This document shows positions 1-8,496 of a DNA stretch of 64,000 bases, one piece after another; the stretch's first letter is position 1, and each line of letters begins with the position of its first letter. The notes under the pieces are model-generated. The model had not been told where the DNA came from, ran no database searches, and was given only the letters and a program-made list of their open reading frames with translations. The stretch covers positions 682,001-746,000 of the forward strand of contig NZ_LT906465.1 of the NCBI RefSeq assembly GCF_900187185.1. The letters run 5' to 3'. The DNA is from Chryseobacterium taklimakanense. GTDB taxonomy: Bacteria; Bacteroidota; Bacteroidia; Flavobacteriales; Weeksellaceae. A program made the position numbers and the translations under genes.

Positions 1-557
1 GCAGAACGCTTATAAGATTCTATTGCAAAATTATCCTGATCTTCTCTTGTGAACTGGTATTCAGCAGCACATTTTTCAGCACAAACGCCCATATGAACTT
101 TGCTGTAAACGTCTGTAAGCCCGTCGAGAACCATACCGTCCTGCATTTTTACGTCACCTAATTTTGTCGCGTTTCTGGCATTATAATAATGTGGCACCAT
201 CGACATATTTTCCATTCCACCCGCCACAATGATATCAGCATCACCGGCTTTGATTGCCTGTGCGGCCATCATCACGGCTTTCATTCCCGACGCGCAAACC
301 TTGTTGATGGTTGTCGCCGGAGTTGCATCCGAAAGCCCTGCACCTAATGCTACCTGACGTGCCGGAGCCTGACCTTCGCCCGCCTGAAGCACATTTCCCA
401 TATAAATTTCCTGAACCAGCTTCGGATCAAGGTTGATCTTGTCTAAAGCGCCTTTTACAGCGGTTGCGCCCAGTTTTGGCGCCGGAACTGTGGATAAACT
501 TCCCATAAAACTTCCCATCGGCGTACGGGCCGCGGAAACGATGAATACCTCTTTCAT
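1..557 (-). CDS. Acetyl-CoA C-acyltransferase (thiolase), 3' end outside the window
   Basis: About 185 N-terminal residues of a thiolase; the C-terminal half lies beyond the window edge. Thiolases condense two acyl-CoA molecules or cleave 3-ketoacyl-CoA, in fatty-acid oxidation or acetoacetyl-CoA formation. The start reads [17 protein letters not shown], the standard thiolase opening. The nucleophilic cysteine is about residue 88 in [10 protein letters not shown], followed by the GGMENMS motif. The C-terminal His and second Cys cannot be seen, so degradative and biosynthetic types cannot be told apart. The ATG at 555-557 is the only sensible start. It is preceded by an AT-rich leader and by the terminator of the permease upstream, so it is probably transcribed on its own. 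Confidence 0.93.
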   Translation of the reverse strand, partial: MKEVFIVSAARTPMGSFMGSLSTVPAPKLGATAVKGALDKINLDPKLVQEIYMGNVLQAGEGQAPARQVALGAGLSDATPATTINKVCASGMKAVMMAAQAIKAGDADIIVAGGMENMSMVPHYYNARNATKLGDVKMQDGMVLDGLTDVYSKVHMGVCAEKCAAEYQFTREDQDNFAIESYKRS

Positions 558-610
558 TTGTAATATAAAATTTTGATTTTCTGAATTGAAATTTGCTAAA
601 AATACAAAAA

Positions 611-638
611 AAAATGCACTTTCCGGGAAGTGCATTTT
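611..638 (-). terminator. Rho-independent terminator after the nucleoside permease
   Basis: The inverted repeat AAAATGCACTT / AAGTGCATTTT (611-621 with 628-638) begins 23 bp past the permease stop. On the minus strand it runs into a long T tract (601-614 is nearly all A on the plus strand). It separates the permease from the thiolase. Confidence 0.8.
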
Positions 639-660
639 GTGCTTATTAATCGGCATTTAA

Positions 661-1920
661 TTAATGTTTTACCTCTGCTACATCTGCCGGATTGTGTTTG
701 TGCTGGAACATTATGGCAAACAGAATGGCGATCACCAGCGCATAGCCAGCAAAAATAAGCCAGATTTCATGCCACATCTTGTCACCGTTTTCGTGCGTAA
801 AATATTGTGAAATCAGCCAGCCACTGCCCAAACCTCCAAGCATTGCACCGAAACCGTTGGTCATCATCATAAATAATCCCTGAGCCGATGAACGGATCTT
901 ATAATCTGTTGTGGTTTCCACGAAAAGTGATCCTGAAATATTGAAGAAATCGAACGCCATTCCGTAAACGACACATGACAGGATAATCAGCATCAGTCCA
1001 AATCCTTCCGGAGTTCCGTAAGCAAAGAAGAGGAACCTCAGAACCCAGGCAAACATCGAAATCAGCATTACTTTTTTGATACCGAATTTTTTCAGGAAGA
1101 AGGGAATTGCCAGGATGAAAAGCGTTTCAGAAATCTGCGAAATGGACATGATTAACGTCGAATATTTCACCACGAAACTTTCTTTGTACAAAGGATTCTT
1201 TTCAAAATCTGAAAGGAAAGTATCGCCGTACATATTGGTCAGCTGAAGTGCTGCCCCCAGGAACATCGAGAACAGGAAGAACAGCGCCATCTTGTAATCT
1301 TTAAACAAAGAAAATGCATTAAGCCCTAATTTTTCAGACAAAGAGGCATTTTTTGGAATGTTATTCTGTGGCGGGCATTTCGGTAAAGTGAAGGCATAAA
1401 TCCCAAGAATAATTGCGAAAACTGCTGCAATATAAAACTGATTCGCGGAAGCTTTGTTACCGGTAAGATTCGTCACCCACATAGCAACAATAAATCCAAT
1501 TGTTCCCCAAACTCTGATCGGCGGAAATTCTTTTACCACATCATAATTATTGTTTTTCAATATGTAATAGGCAATTGAGTTGGAAAGTGAAATGGTGGGC
1601 ATATAAAAGATCATCGCCGCAAGCATAACCCAGAAAAACTGCCCCGGATCGGCGACCTGCGGCATCATGAACAGCACCATACCGTACAGAATGTGCAGGA
1701 TTCCGTAAAGCCTTTCAGCATTTACCCAACGGTCAGCGATAATTCCCGTAAGTGCCGGCATCACAATCGAAGCGATTCCTAAAGTTGAAAAAACAGCGCC
1801 GAATTCGGCCCCGCCCCACTGTTTTGTACCAAACCAATAGACACCAATGGTGATTAACCAGGCTCCCCAGACAAAAAATTGCAGGAAACTTAAAATGGTA
1901 AGTCGTAATTTTAAATTCAT
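661..1920 (-). CDS. Nucleoside:H+ symporter family MFS permease (NupG/XapB-like)
   Basis: A 419-residue integral membrane protein with about 12 hydrophobic segments. It starts MNLKLRLTILSFLQFFVWGAW, an opening typical of the nucleoside:proton symporter family that includes E. coli NupG and XapB (about 418 aa). The internal GIIADRW after the second helix is the MFS loop 2-3 signature. The expected role is proton-driven nucleoside uptake across the inner membrane; substrate range cannot be read from sequence. It starts 47 bp after the nuclease stop, so the two could be co-transcribed, and it has its own strong terminator at 611-638. Confidence 0.88.
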   Translation of the reverse strand: MNLKLRLTILSFLQFFVWGAWLITIGVYWFGTKQWGGAEFGAVFSTLGIASIVMPALTGIIADRWVNAERLYGILHILYGMVLFMMPQVADPGQFFWVMLAAMIFYMPTISLSNSIAYYILKNNNYDVVKEFPPIRVWGTIGFIVAMWVTNLTGNKASANQFYIAAVFAIILGIYAFTLPKCPPQNNIPKNASLSEKLGLNAFSLFKDYKMALFFLFSMFLGAALQLTNMYGDTFLSDFEKNPLYKESFVVKYSTLIMSISQISETLFILAIPFFLKKFGIKKVMLISMFAWVLRFLFFAYGTPEGFGLMLIILSCVVYGMAFDFFNISGSLFVETTTDYKIRSSAQGLFMMMTNGFGAMLGGLGSGWLISQYFTHENGDKMWHEIWLIFAGYALVIAILFAIMFQHKHNPADVAEVKH

Positions 1921-1966
1921 ATTGAAACGTTCGGCTTAGGGCAACACGCTTTCAGCCAGATTTATA

Positions 1967-2569
1967 TTAATCGATTTTCTTTTTTCTTCTTTTGATTTCT
2001 TCCTGAATTTCGAGTGCGGCATCAAAATCTTCCTCCTTCACAGCCTGTTCCAGCAGCGACTGAAGTTCTTCCACAGACATATTTTGCATATCGCCGCCCT
2101 CTGCTGCTGGTGCTTCCTCAATATCAGATAAATCCCTGTCCGTATCTTCGAGATCAAGAAGAATGCCCGCCTCATTAAGAACCTGCGATGTCGTGAAAAT
2201 GGGTGCATCAAAACGTACCGCCATCGCGACAGCATCTGAAGTTCTGGCATCCATTACAAACTCTTCACCAGATTCCTTATTTTTAAAATTAATATTTGAA
2301 AAAAACACTCCGTCGATAATCTGGTAAATCACTACTGAGACCAGCTCATAACCCACGGTGTCAACAAATTTTGAAAAAAGGTCGTGTGTCAGCGGCCGCG
2401 GCGGCTGTATGTCTTTTTCCAAACCTAAAGAAATGGACTGTGCCTCGAAATTGCCGATAACCACCGGAAGCTTCACCGAAGTTTCCTCGTGCTCCAGCAG
2501 CAGCGCATATGCTCCAGACTGGGTTTGGCTGTATGAAATCCCCCGTATGATGAGTTGTTTATAATCCAT
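1967..2569 (-). CDS. Bifunctional nuclease (BFN/DUF151) domain protein with UVR motif
   Basis: A 200-residue soluble protein. Residues about 1-140 form the BFN (DUF151) domain, with LPVVIGNFEAQSI near 34-46 and the conserved MDARTSDAVAMAVR near 106-119. An acidic linker follows, then a C-terminal UvrB/UvrC-type helical hairpin (about 165-197). This domain order is standard in Bacteroidetes. Plant BFN homologues act on RNA and DNA, but the bacterial role is unsettled. I place the start at the ATG 2567-2569. A TTG codon two positions upstream lies inside a TATATTTG promoter box (2573-2580), so it cannot be the start. Only 3 nt separate box and ATG, suggesting a leaderless message. Confidence 0.88.
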   Translation of the reverse strand: MDYKQLIIRGISYSQTQSGAYALLLEHEETSVKLPVVIGNFEAQSISLGLEKDIQPPRPLTHDLFSKFVDTVGYELVSVVIYQIIDGVFFSNINFKNKESGEEFVMDARTSDAVAMAVRFDAPIFTTSQVLNEAGILLDLEDTDRDLSDIEEAPAAEGGDMQNMSVEELQSLLEQAVKEEDFDAALEIQEEIKRRKKKID

Positions 2570-2572
2570 ACA

Positions 2573-2580
2573 CAAATATA
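2573..2580 (-). promoter_or_regulatory. -7 box of the bifunctional nuclease gene (leaderless geometry)
   Basis: TATATTTG on the minus strand matches the Bacteroidetes TAnnTTTG box and ends 3 nt before the ATG at 2569. No convincing TTG -33 element is seen at the usual distance. Confidence 0.55.
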
Positions 2581-2634
2581 GAAAATTATATAGGTTTTGG
2601 GAAGCAGATTTGTTTTGATGTATATTTTACATAA

Positions 2635-2663
2635 AAAAAGTTCCTCTTTATGAAGAACTTTTT
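2635..2663 (-). terminator. Rho-independent terminator after secDF
   Basis: Perfect 9-bp stem AAAAAGTTC / GAACTTTTT (2635-2643 with 2655-2663), 20 bp beyond the secDF stop, with the T run built into the stem on the minus strand. Confidence 0.8.
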
Positions 2664-2682
2664 AATATGAAATTTTAAAAAC

Positions 2683-5592
2683 TTATTTTTTCTGTTCAGG
2701 TTTTTTGTGGTCCTGCATTCCTTTCGCGGAACCTTCCACACCTTTTTTCTTCAAAAGGTCATAAGATACTGCCGATGCAATAAACCATGTGGAATACGTA
2801 CCGAAACCTACCCCAAGCAACAGGGCAAACATAAACCCTCTAAGATTTTCCCCACCAAGGATGAAGATGGCCAAAATCACCAGGAAAGTCATGAACGCCG
2901 TGTTGAACGTTCTGCCCAATGTACTGGAAATCGAATCATTGAACAGGTTTTCAAGCGTAAGGGCTTTTCTGTCCTGTAAATATTCACGGATTCTGTCGAA
3001 GATGATTACAGTATCGTTGATCGAATAACCCAAAACTGTAAGGAGTGCCGCGATGAAATCCTGGTTGATTTCCATGCTGAACGGCATCACGTTTTTAAGT
3101 AAAGAATAAGCTCCCAAAATTACGATCGAGTCGTGCACCAATGATGCAACCGCACCTGTGGAGAACTGCCATCTCTTGAATCGGAATAAGATATAAAGGA
3201 AGATACCGATCAAGGCTATTGCTAAAGCCATGGCACCTCCTGTTTTGATGTCGTCAGCAACCGTAGGCCCTACTTTCACGGAACTTGTGATTCCGAAAGG
3301 CGCATCTTCTGAACCTTTGAAAGTTTTAAGGCTGGCATTTGCAGGAAGCATCGGCTTCAAACCGGCAAATAATTTATTTTCTACATCCTGGTCTGCTTCA
3401 AGGCTTTCTTCGTTGATTCTGTAGTCGGTTGTAATTTTCAGCTGGTTATCTGTTCCGAAAGTCTTCACATCCAACGCAGATTTTTCGCCTTCATTATTTA
3501 CAAACTGTTTCTCAAGGGCGTCCTGAGCTGCCAAAGCGTCCACGGGTTTATCAAATTTAACGACATAGCTTCTGCCACCGTTGAAATCAACACCATATTT
3601 GAATCCTTGTGTAGCTATTGAGGCCAGACAAATAACAGTAAGAATTGCAGAGAAGATATAAGCATATTTTCTTTTCCCGATGAAATCGAACCAGGTGTGT
3701 CTGAAGATATTTTTAGAGAAAGCTGTCCAGACAGAAATATTTTTACCTTTCGCAAGTCTGCTGAAAATCATCACCCTCGTTAAAAGTACGCAGGTAAACA
3801 TTGACATCAGAATACCGATACCCAAAGTAACTGCAAAACCTTTAATTGGCCCTGTACCAAAAATATAAAGCACAATCGCTGTAAGGAATGAAGTTACGTT
3901 ACCGTCGATAATTGCCGAAAGCGAGAAATTGAAACCTTCGTTATAGGCTTCCTTGATATTTTTGCCGGCGAACAGTTCTTCTTTCGTCCGTTCATAGACG
4001 ATTACGTTCGCATCAATCGACATCGCCATCGAGAGTACGATACCAGCAATACCCGGAAGCGTAAGGGTAGCATCCACCGAGTCCATGATTCCCATGAGGA
4101 AGAACAGGTTGATGATCATCGCGATTACCGCATAAACACCGGCACCGCCGTAATAAAGAATCAGGTAAACAATGATGATTGCAAATGCGAAAAGGAAGGA
4201 GTACAGACCCGCTTTTACAGATTCGGCACCGAGTGAAGGCCCTACAACTTCAGCCTGGACAATTTTTGCACCCGCAGGAAGTTTACCCGCACCCAGAACA
4301 TTTACCAAATCCTGAGCTTCTGACTGAGAGAAGTTTCCTGAAATCTGAGTTCTGCCGTTTGGAATTTTATTTACAACGTTTGGCGCTGTGTAAACCACGT
4401 TATCCAGGGTTACCGCTACTGGTTTGCCAACGTTTTTCTCTGTTAATGTTGCCCAGTCTTTTGCACCTTTGCTGTCCATCTGCATATCTACCACCACTCT
4501 GCCAAGCTCGTCGTAGCTGATTGCAGCATTATCTACAGCCCCGTCAACAGGAGCTTTCTGATTGATGTTTCCTCTGATGGCATACAGCACCAAATTATTT
4601 TCATCACCCGCTTCAGGTTTGTAACCCCACTGGAACTGGGTGTATTTTATATTGGCTGGCCTCAATCTTTTAGCAATTGGGCTGTTAAGGATCTTGTTTA
4701 CAACCGCAGTATCGGAAAGCTTTACATTCGCTACACCGTTTGATTTCAAGGTATTGAGCTGAATAAGGTTTTCAAAATTGGTGGTCTTGGCAACACCCAT
4801 CGAATCACCTTTTGCAGCGATCAAAGCATTGAGCTCCTGGAAATAAGGATAAACTTCCTGAATTTGCTGTACTTCCCAGAACTGAAGTTTTGCAGAAGTC
4901 TGAAGCATTTTCTTCACCCTGTCGATGTCTTTCACACCCGGCATTTCTACAGATATCCTTCCTGTTCCAGGTACACGCTGCACGTTGGGCTGCGTAACCC
5001 CCATTTTGTCGATACGCGTTCTGATTACTTCATAGGCAGTTCCGGTAGAAAGTTCGATTCTGTTTTTTACGATTTTTCTTACTTCCTCGTCGGTAGTGTT
5101 GTACTTAATTTCCGTAAGGTTTGTGTTACCAAAAATCTCCGGATCTGCAAGTTTCAGGTTTGCACCTTTTTCTTTGTTTACCGCATCAAACTGAGTGAAG
5201 AAATTGTCGATGTAAGACTTTGTAGAATTTTTCTGCACCTGGTCCGTACGGTTAAGAGCCTCGATCAGGACAGGATTTGCAGAGTAATTGGTAAGGTTGT
5301 TTACCAAATCTCTCTGGTTGATCTCTAAAAGTACGTTGATACCGCCCTTCAGGTCAAGACCCAGCTTCATTTCCTTTTCTTTGGCTTTTGAATAATAAAG
5401 CTCTGTGAAGCCAAGATTAAGCGTGTCCTTAGAAAGTCTGGCAATTTCTTTCTGGTATTTTACAGGGTCGTTTCCGGCTACGGCTGTCGCCTGCTTTTCA
5501 ATTTTACTTGAATACCACGTTGGCAGAAGTTCGTTGAGGCAAATAAGCCCCAGAACAATGGCTACCAGTGTAATAAGTCCTTTTCCTTGCAT
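2683..5592 (-). CDS. secDF: SecDF: fused protein translocase subunits SecD and SecF
   Basis: A 969-residue inner-membrane RND-type protein in which SecD and SecF are one chain, as is usual in Bacteroidetes. SecDF uses the proton gradient to pull substrates out of SecYEG on the periplasmic side. A TM helix near residues 5-25 is followed by the SecD signature KLGLDLKGGINVLLEI (about 76-91), a large periplasmic P1 region, then a TM block with SMAMSIDANVIVYER. The SecF half begins near residue 640 with FDFIGKRKYAY, GVDFNGGRSYVV and the RND motif GYSINDTVIIFDR. A TATATTTG box at 5621-5628 lies about 28 nt upstream of the ATG. Single-gene unit with its own terminator. Confidence 0.97.
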   Translation of the reverse strand: MQGKGLITLVAIVLGLICLNELLPTWYSSKIEKQATAVAGNDPVKYQKEIARLSKDTLNLGFTELYYSKAKEKEMKLGLDLKGGINVLLEINQRDLVNNLTNYSANPVLIEALNRTDQVQKNSTKSYIDNFFTQFDAVNKEKGANLKLADPEIFGNTNLTEIKYNTTDEEVRKIVKNRIELSTGTAYEVIRTRIDKMGVTQPNVQRVPGTGRISVEMPGVKDIDRVKKMLQTSAKLQFWEVQQIQEVYPYFQELNALIAAKGDSMGVAKTTNFENLIQLNTLKSNGVANVKLSDTAVVNKILNSPIAKRLRPANIKYTQFQWGYKPEAGDENNLVLYAIRGNINQKAPVDGAVDNAAISYDELGRVVVDMQMDSKGAKDWATLTEKNVGKPVAVTLDNVVYTAPNVVNKIPNGRTQISGNFSQSEAQDLVNVLGAGKLPAGAKIVQAEVVGPSLGAESVKAGLYSFLFAFAIIIVYLILYYGGAGVYAVIAMIINLFFLMGIMDSVDATLTLPGIAGIVLSMAMSIDANVIVYERTKEELFAGKNIKEAYNEGFNFSLSAIIDGNVTSFLTAIVLYIFGTGPIKGFAVTLGIGILMSMFTCVLLTRVMIFSRLAKGKNISVWTAFSKNIFRHTWFDFIGKRKYAYIFSAILTVICLASIATQGFKYGVDFNGGRSYVVKFDKPVDALAAQDALEKQFVNNEGEKSALDVKTFGTDNQLKITTDYRINEESLEADQDVENKLFAGLKPMLPANASLKTFKGSEDAPFGITSSVKVGPTVADDIKTGGAMALAIALIGIFLYILFRFKRWQFSTGAVASLVHDSIVILGAYSLLKNVMPFSMEINQDFIAALLTVLGYSINDTVIIFDRIREYLQDRKALTLENLFNDSISSTLGRTFNTAFMTFLVILAIFILGGENLRGFMFALLLGVGFGTYSTWFIASAVSYDLLKKKGVEGSAKGMQDHKKPEQKK

Positions 5593-5620
5593 TTTAATTA
5601 CAACATTAAATTTTAGTCGG

Positions 5621-5628
5621 CAAATATA
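5621..5628 (-). promoter_or_regulatory. -7 promoter box of secDF
   Basis: TATATTTG on the minus strand, with G at 5621 and the start codon at 5592, giving a short 5' leader of roughly 20-25 nt. No clear TTG -33 element. Confidence 0.5.
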
Positions 5629-5689
5629 ACGATTTCCAAACGAATTAAGAATTTTTTAAGAAATGATTTATAAAGATTAAAAAACAGAA

Positions 5690-5715
5690 AAAATCCCGAA
5701 TAAACCCGGGATTTT
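5690..5715 (-). terminator. Rho-independent terminator after hemN
   Basis: Stem AAAATCCCG / CGGGATTTT (5690-5698 with 5707-5715) followed on the minus strand by a T-rich run. It lies about 95 bp beyond the hemN stop and before secDF. Confidence 0.75.
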
Positions 5716-5810
5716 ATAAATTTAGTATAGCAGTTTTAACCTCTTGTCAAGTCAAAACTTTCCTTAAATTTTCTGACATCTTTCACCCTTGCCTCTTCTC
5801 AACCTCAACC

Positions 5811-7193
5811 TTACACCGTCATTGAGAAAATTCTGGTTTCCGGCTTATTTCTGAGCATTCTTAAATCGAAAGTCATTGCTACATTTCTGGTGAATGCACG
5901 GCCTTTTTCGGTAATTCTAATTTGGTTTTCAGAGATTTCCACCAAACCGTCCTCTTCCATTTCCTTAAGTTTTTCGATGGAGTTTTCGATTTCAGGAATG
6001 AAATTCTGGGTATCCCAAGAAGTTTCCAGACGGCACATCAAATTGAGGATGTGTTTGCGGATGATCAGATCTTCCGCATCCAGCATATGACCGCGGAATA
6101 CAGGAATGATGCCTTCTGCAACTCTTTTTTGATAGTCTTCCACTGTTTTTTCATTTTGGGCAAAGGCATACCACGAATCAGAAATCGCAGACATTCCCAG
6201 ACCGACCATCAACAGGGTTTTGCTGGAAGAATAACCCATAAAATTACGGTGAATCTTACCGTTTAGCATCGACTGATAAAGGTCATCATGTTCCATCGCA
6301 AAGTGATCCATGCCGACTTCCCTGTAGCCCAGTTCTTCGAGAAGCTGCTTACCGTTTTCGTAAAGTTTACGTTTTTCTTCACCGCTGGGCAGGTCGTTTT
6401 CATCAAAACCTCTCTGCCCAACTCCTTTAATCCACGGCACATGAGCATAAGAATAGAATGCCAGCCTGTCGGGTTTCAGTTCCATCGTTTTGCGAATCGT
6501 GGATTCCATTTTTTGCCAGTCCTGATGCGGCAGCCCGAAAACCAAATCGTGGGAAATGCTGGTATAGCCGATTTCGCGGGCCCATCTGGTGACATTTTCT
6601 ACGTTTTCAAACGGCTGAATCCTGTTGATGGCTTTCTGCACCTTAAGGTCATAATCCTGCACGCCGAAGCTGCATCTCCTGAATCCCAGATCGTAAAGCG
6701 TTTGCAAATGCTCCTTTGTCGTATTGTTCGGATGCCCTTCAAAACTGAATTCCGGATTTTCGGCAATATCTGATTTTGCAAATATTCCTTCAAGCAAAAT
6801 TCTAAGGTTCTCCGGTGAGAAAAATGTCGGCGTACCGCCACCCAGATGAAGTTCCTTAATCTTCGGCTTTGTGCTCTCCGTTTCATTTCCTTTTTTAAAT
6901 AATTCCACATACAAATCCCATTCTTTCAAAACGCTTTCCAAATAGGGTGTCTCTACAGAATGTTGCTTTGTAATCCGCTTATGGCAGGCACAAAATGTGC
7001 AGAGCGCCTCGCAAAACGGCAAGTGAATATAGATGGATATTCCTTCGGCATCATTGCTTTCATTAAAAGCCCTGATCACGGAATTTTCCCATTTTTCCAA
7101 AGTAAAACCGGCGTTATCCCAGTACGGAACTGTAGGATAAGAAGTGTAACGCGGCCCCGGAATATTATATTTATCGATGAGTGAATTATTCAT
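5811..7193 (-). CDS. hemN: Oxygen-independent coproporphyrinogen III dehydrogenase (radical SAM)
   Basis: A 460-residue radical-SAM enzyme that oxidatively decarboxylates coproporphyrinogen III to protoporphyrinogen IX in haem synthesis without O2. The opening IPGPRYTSYPTVPYW is the HemN signature. The 4Fe-4S/SAM site is C61-x3-C65-x2-C68 with the adjacent HemN-specific C70. LHLGGGTPTF and the HemN C-terminal domain follow, and the length matches E. coli HemN (457). The frame stays open upstream to 7355, but I use the ATG at 7191-7193: homology begins there, and a TATTTTTG box ends 4 nt before it (leaderless geometry). Divergent from the esterase at 7369. Confidence 0.95.
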   Translation of the reverse strand: MNNSLIDKYNIPGPRYTSYPTVPYWDNAGFTLEKWENSVIRAFNESNDAEGISIYIHLPFCEALCTFCACHKRITKQHSVETPYLESVLKEWDLYVELFKKGNETESTKPKIKELHLGGGTPTFFSPENLRILLEGIFAKSDIAENPEFSFEGHPNNTTKEHLQTLYDLGFRRCSFGVQDYDLKVQKAINRIQPFENVENVTRWAREIGYTSISHDLVFGLPHQDWQKMESTIRKTMELKPDRLAFYSYAHVPWIKGVGQRGFDENDLPSGEEKRKLYENGKQLLEELGYREVGMDHFAMEHDDLYQSMLNGKIHRNFMGYSSSKTLLMVGLGMSAISDSWYAFAQNEKTVEDYQKRVAEGIIPVFRGHMLDAEDLIIRKHILNLMCRLETSWDTQNFIPEIENSIEKLKEMEEDGLVEISENQIRITEKGRAFTRNVAMTFDLRMLRNKPETRIFSMTV

Positions 7194-7197
7194 ACCG

Positions 7198-7205
7198 CAA
7201 AAATA
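7198..7205 (-). promoter_or_regulatory. -7 box of hemN (leaderless geometry)
   Basis: TATTTTTG on the minus strand, then CGGT, then the ATG of hemN. The 4-nt gap would put the transcription start at or within a base or two of the start codon. Confidence 0.55.
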
Positions 7206-7368
7206 CGAATAAGTTTTGGGAGTGCCGCTCTGTTTTCGGACTTGTAAAAACGGTGGATTGTGTGCCGTGGCCGGGTCCGAGGCATGCTCCAGCTCCAGCG
7301 GCAACCTCCACACCATCGCTCTCCTCCCACAAATTTTATTTACCTTTACCAACACAAAAAATTAGCTG

Positions 7369-8496
7369 ATGAGATTTAACGTTTCTACTGAAGCCGTGGA
7401 CGACAGAGAAATTTATATCACGGGGAATTTCAACAATTGGAATCCTAAAGACCGCGCTTTCCAGCTTAAACAAAGTGATCACGATACATTTTTCATAGAG
7501 ATTGATGACGAAACCCTCCCGGAAAAAATAGAATACAAATTCACCAAGGGCGGCTGGGAAAACGTAGAACTGGACGCCTACGGGAACATCGCCCCAAACC
7601 GAAAGGCGGAGAAATCGCAGGGGCAAACCGCTGATATTGTAGAAAAATGGCGTTTGAACTGGGGACCATTCAAGGAAGAATTCTTCCCAACCGTGGAGCT
7701 GATTTCCGAGAATTTTTATATTCCACAACTCGACCGATACCGAAAAGTCTGGGCGCTTCTGCCATATGATTATGAAACCTCGGACAAATCTTACCCGGTA
7801 CTTTATCTTCAGGATGCGCAAAACCTCTTCAACGGCGGTTCAGCTTTCGGCAACTGGCAGATTGATAAAAAACTCTCTATCCTAGCAGAATACGGGCGCG
7901 GAGACCTCATCGTCATCGCTATAGAACACGGCAGTGAAGAACGCATCAACGAATATATTTTTGATAACAATACCGTCGCCAAAAACTCAGAAGGGAAAAA
8001 GTACATCCGTTTTATAGCAGATACGCTGAAACCCTATGTGGATTCGGTTTACAGAACCAAAAAAGAGCGGGAGTTTACCGGTATTGGCGGCAGTTCGCTT
8101 GGCGGACTGATCAGTATTTACAGTGGTTTCCTTTACCCGGAAGTTTATTCCAAACTGATGATCTTTTCGCCCTCGCTTTGGGTGGAGCCCAATAATAATT
8201 TCCCGATGTTTTCTTACACCGTCCCTTACAAAACCAAGGTTTATATCTATGGCGGCGACAAGGAAGGCTCGAATATGGTGCAGAGAATCCGCGTTTTCGA
8301 GGAAAAGATGAAAAAATGGGAAGAACAGAAACTTTTTGATTTCGAGTTCAGAACGAGCATCAACGAGGAAGGAACCCATAACGAGTTCTACTGGTCTCAG
8401 GAGTTCCCGAAAGCTGTAGAATGGCTGTTTTACGATAATATTGAAAACCCTGCTGAGGTAAGTCCAACCATACAAGAATACGAAGCCAATGATTAA
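7369..8496 (+). CDS. Esterase with N-terminal CBM48-like domain (putative esterase/EstD-type alpha/beta hydrolase)
   Basis: A 375-residue protein without an obvious signal peptide, so probably cytoplasmic. Residues about 1-90 resemble an Ig-like CBM48/AMPK glycogen-binding fold, including YITGNFNNWNP at 17-27. The rest is a putative-esterase domain (as in enterochelin esterase) with VLYLQDAQNLF and the nucleophile elbow GGSSLGG around residue 241. The substrate is unknown. It opens a plus-strand run continuing through an aminopeptidase into the amidoligase genes, and its last 8 bp overlap the aminopeptidase, so those two are translationally coupled. It may hydrolyse an ester or thioester linked to the cluster product (inference). 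Confidence 0.85.
   Translation: MRFNVSTEAVDDREIYITGNFNNWNPKDRAFQLKQSDHDTFFIEIDDETLPEKIEYKFTKGGWENVELDAYGNIAPNRKAEKSQGQTADIVEKWRLNWGPFKEEFFPTVELISENFYIPQLDRYRKVWALLPYDYETSDKSYPVLYLQDAQNLFNGGSAFGNWQIDKKLSILAEYGRGDLIVIAIEHGSEERINEYIFDNNTVAKNSEGKKYIRFIADTLKPYVDSVYRTKKEREFTGIGGSSLGGLISIYSGFLYPEVYSKLMIFSPSLWVEPNNNFPMFSYTVPYKTKVYIYGGDKEGSNMVQRIRVFEEKMKKWEEQKLFDFEFRTSINEEGTHNEFYWSQEFPKAVEWLFYDNIENPAEVSPTIQEYEAND

Noticed and set aside
2573-2575. TTG start for the bifunctional nuclease
   Set aside because: It is part of the TATATTTG promoter box; the ATG two codons later matches the family.
7194-7355. Longer N-terminus for HemN
   Set aside because: HemN homology begins at the ATG at 7193 and a promoter box lies just upstream of it.
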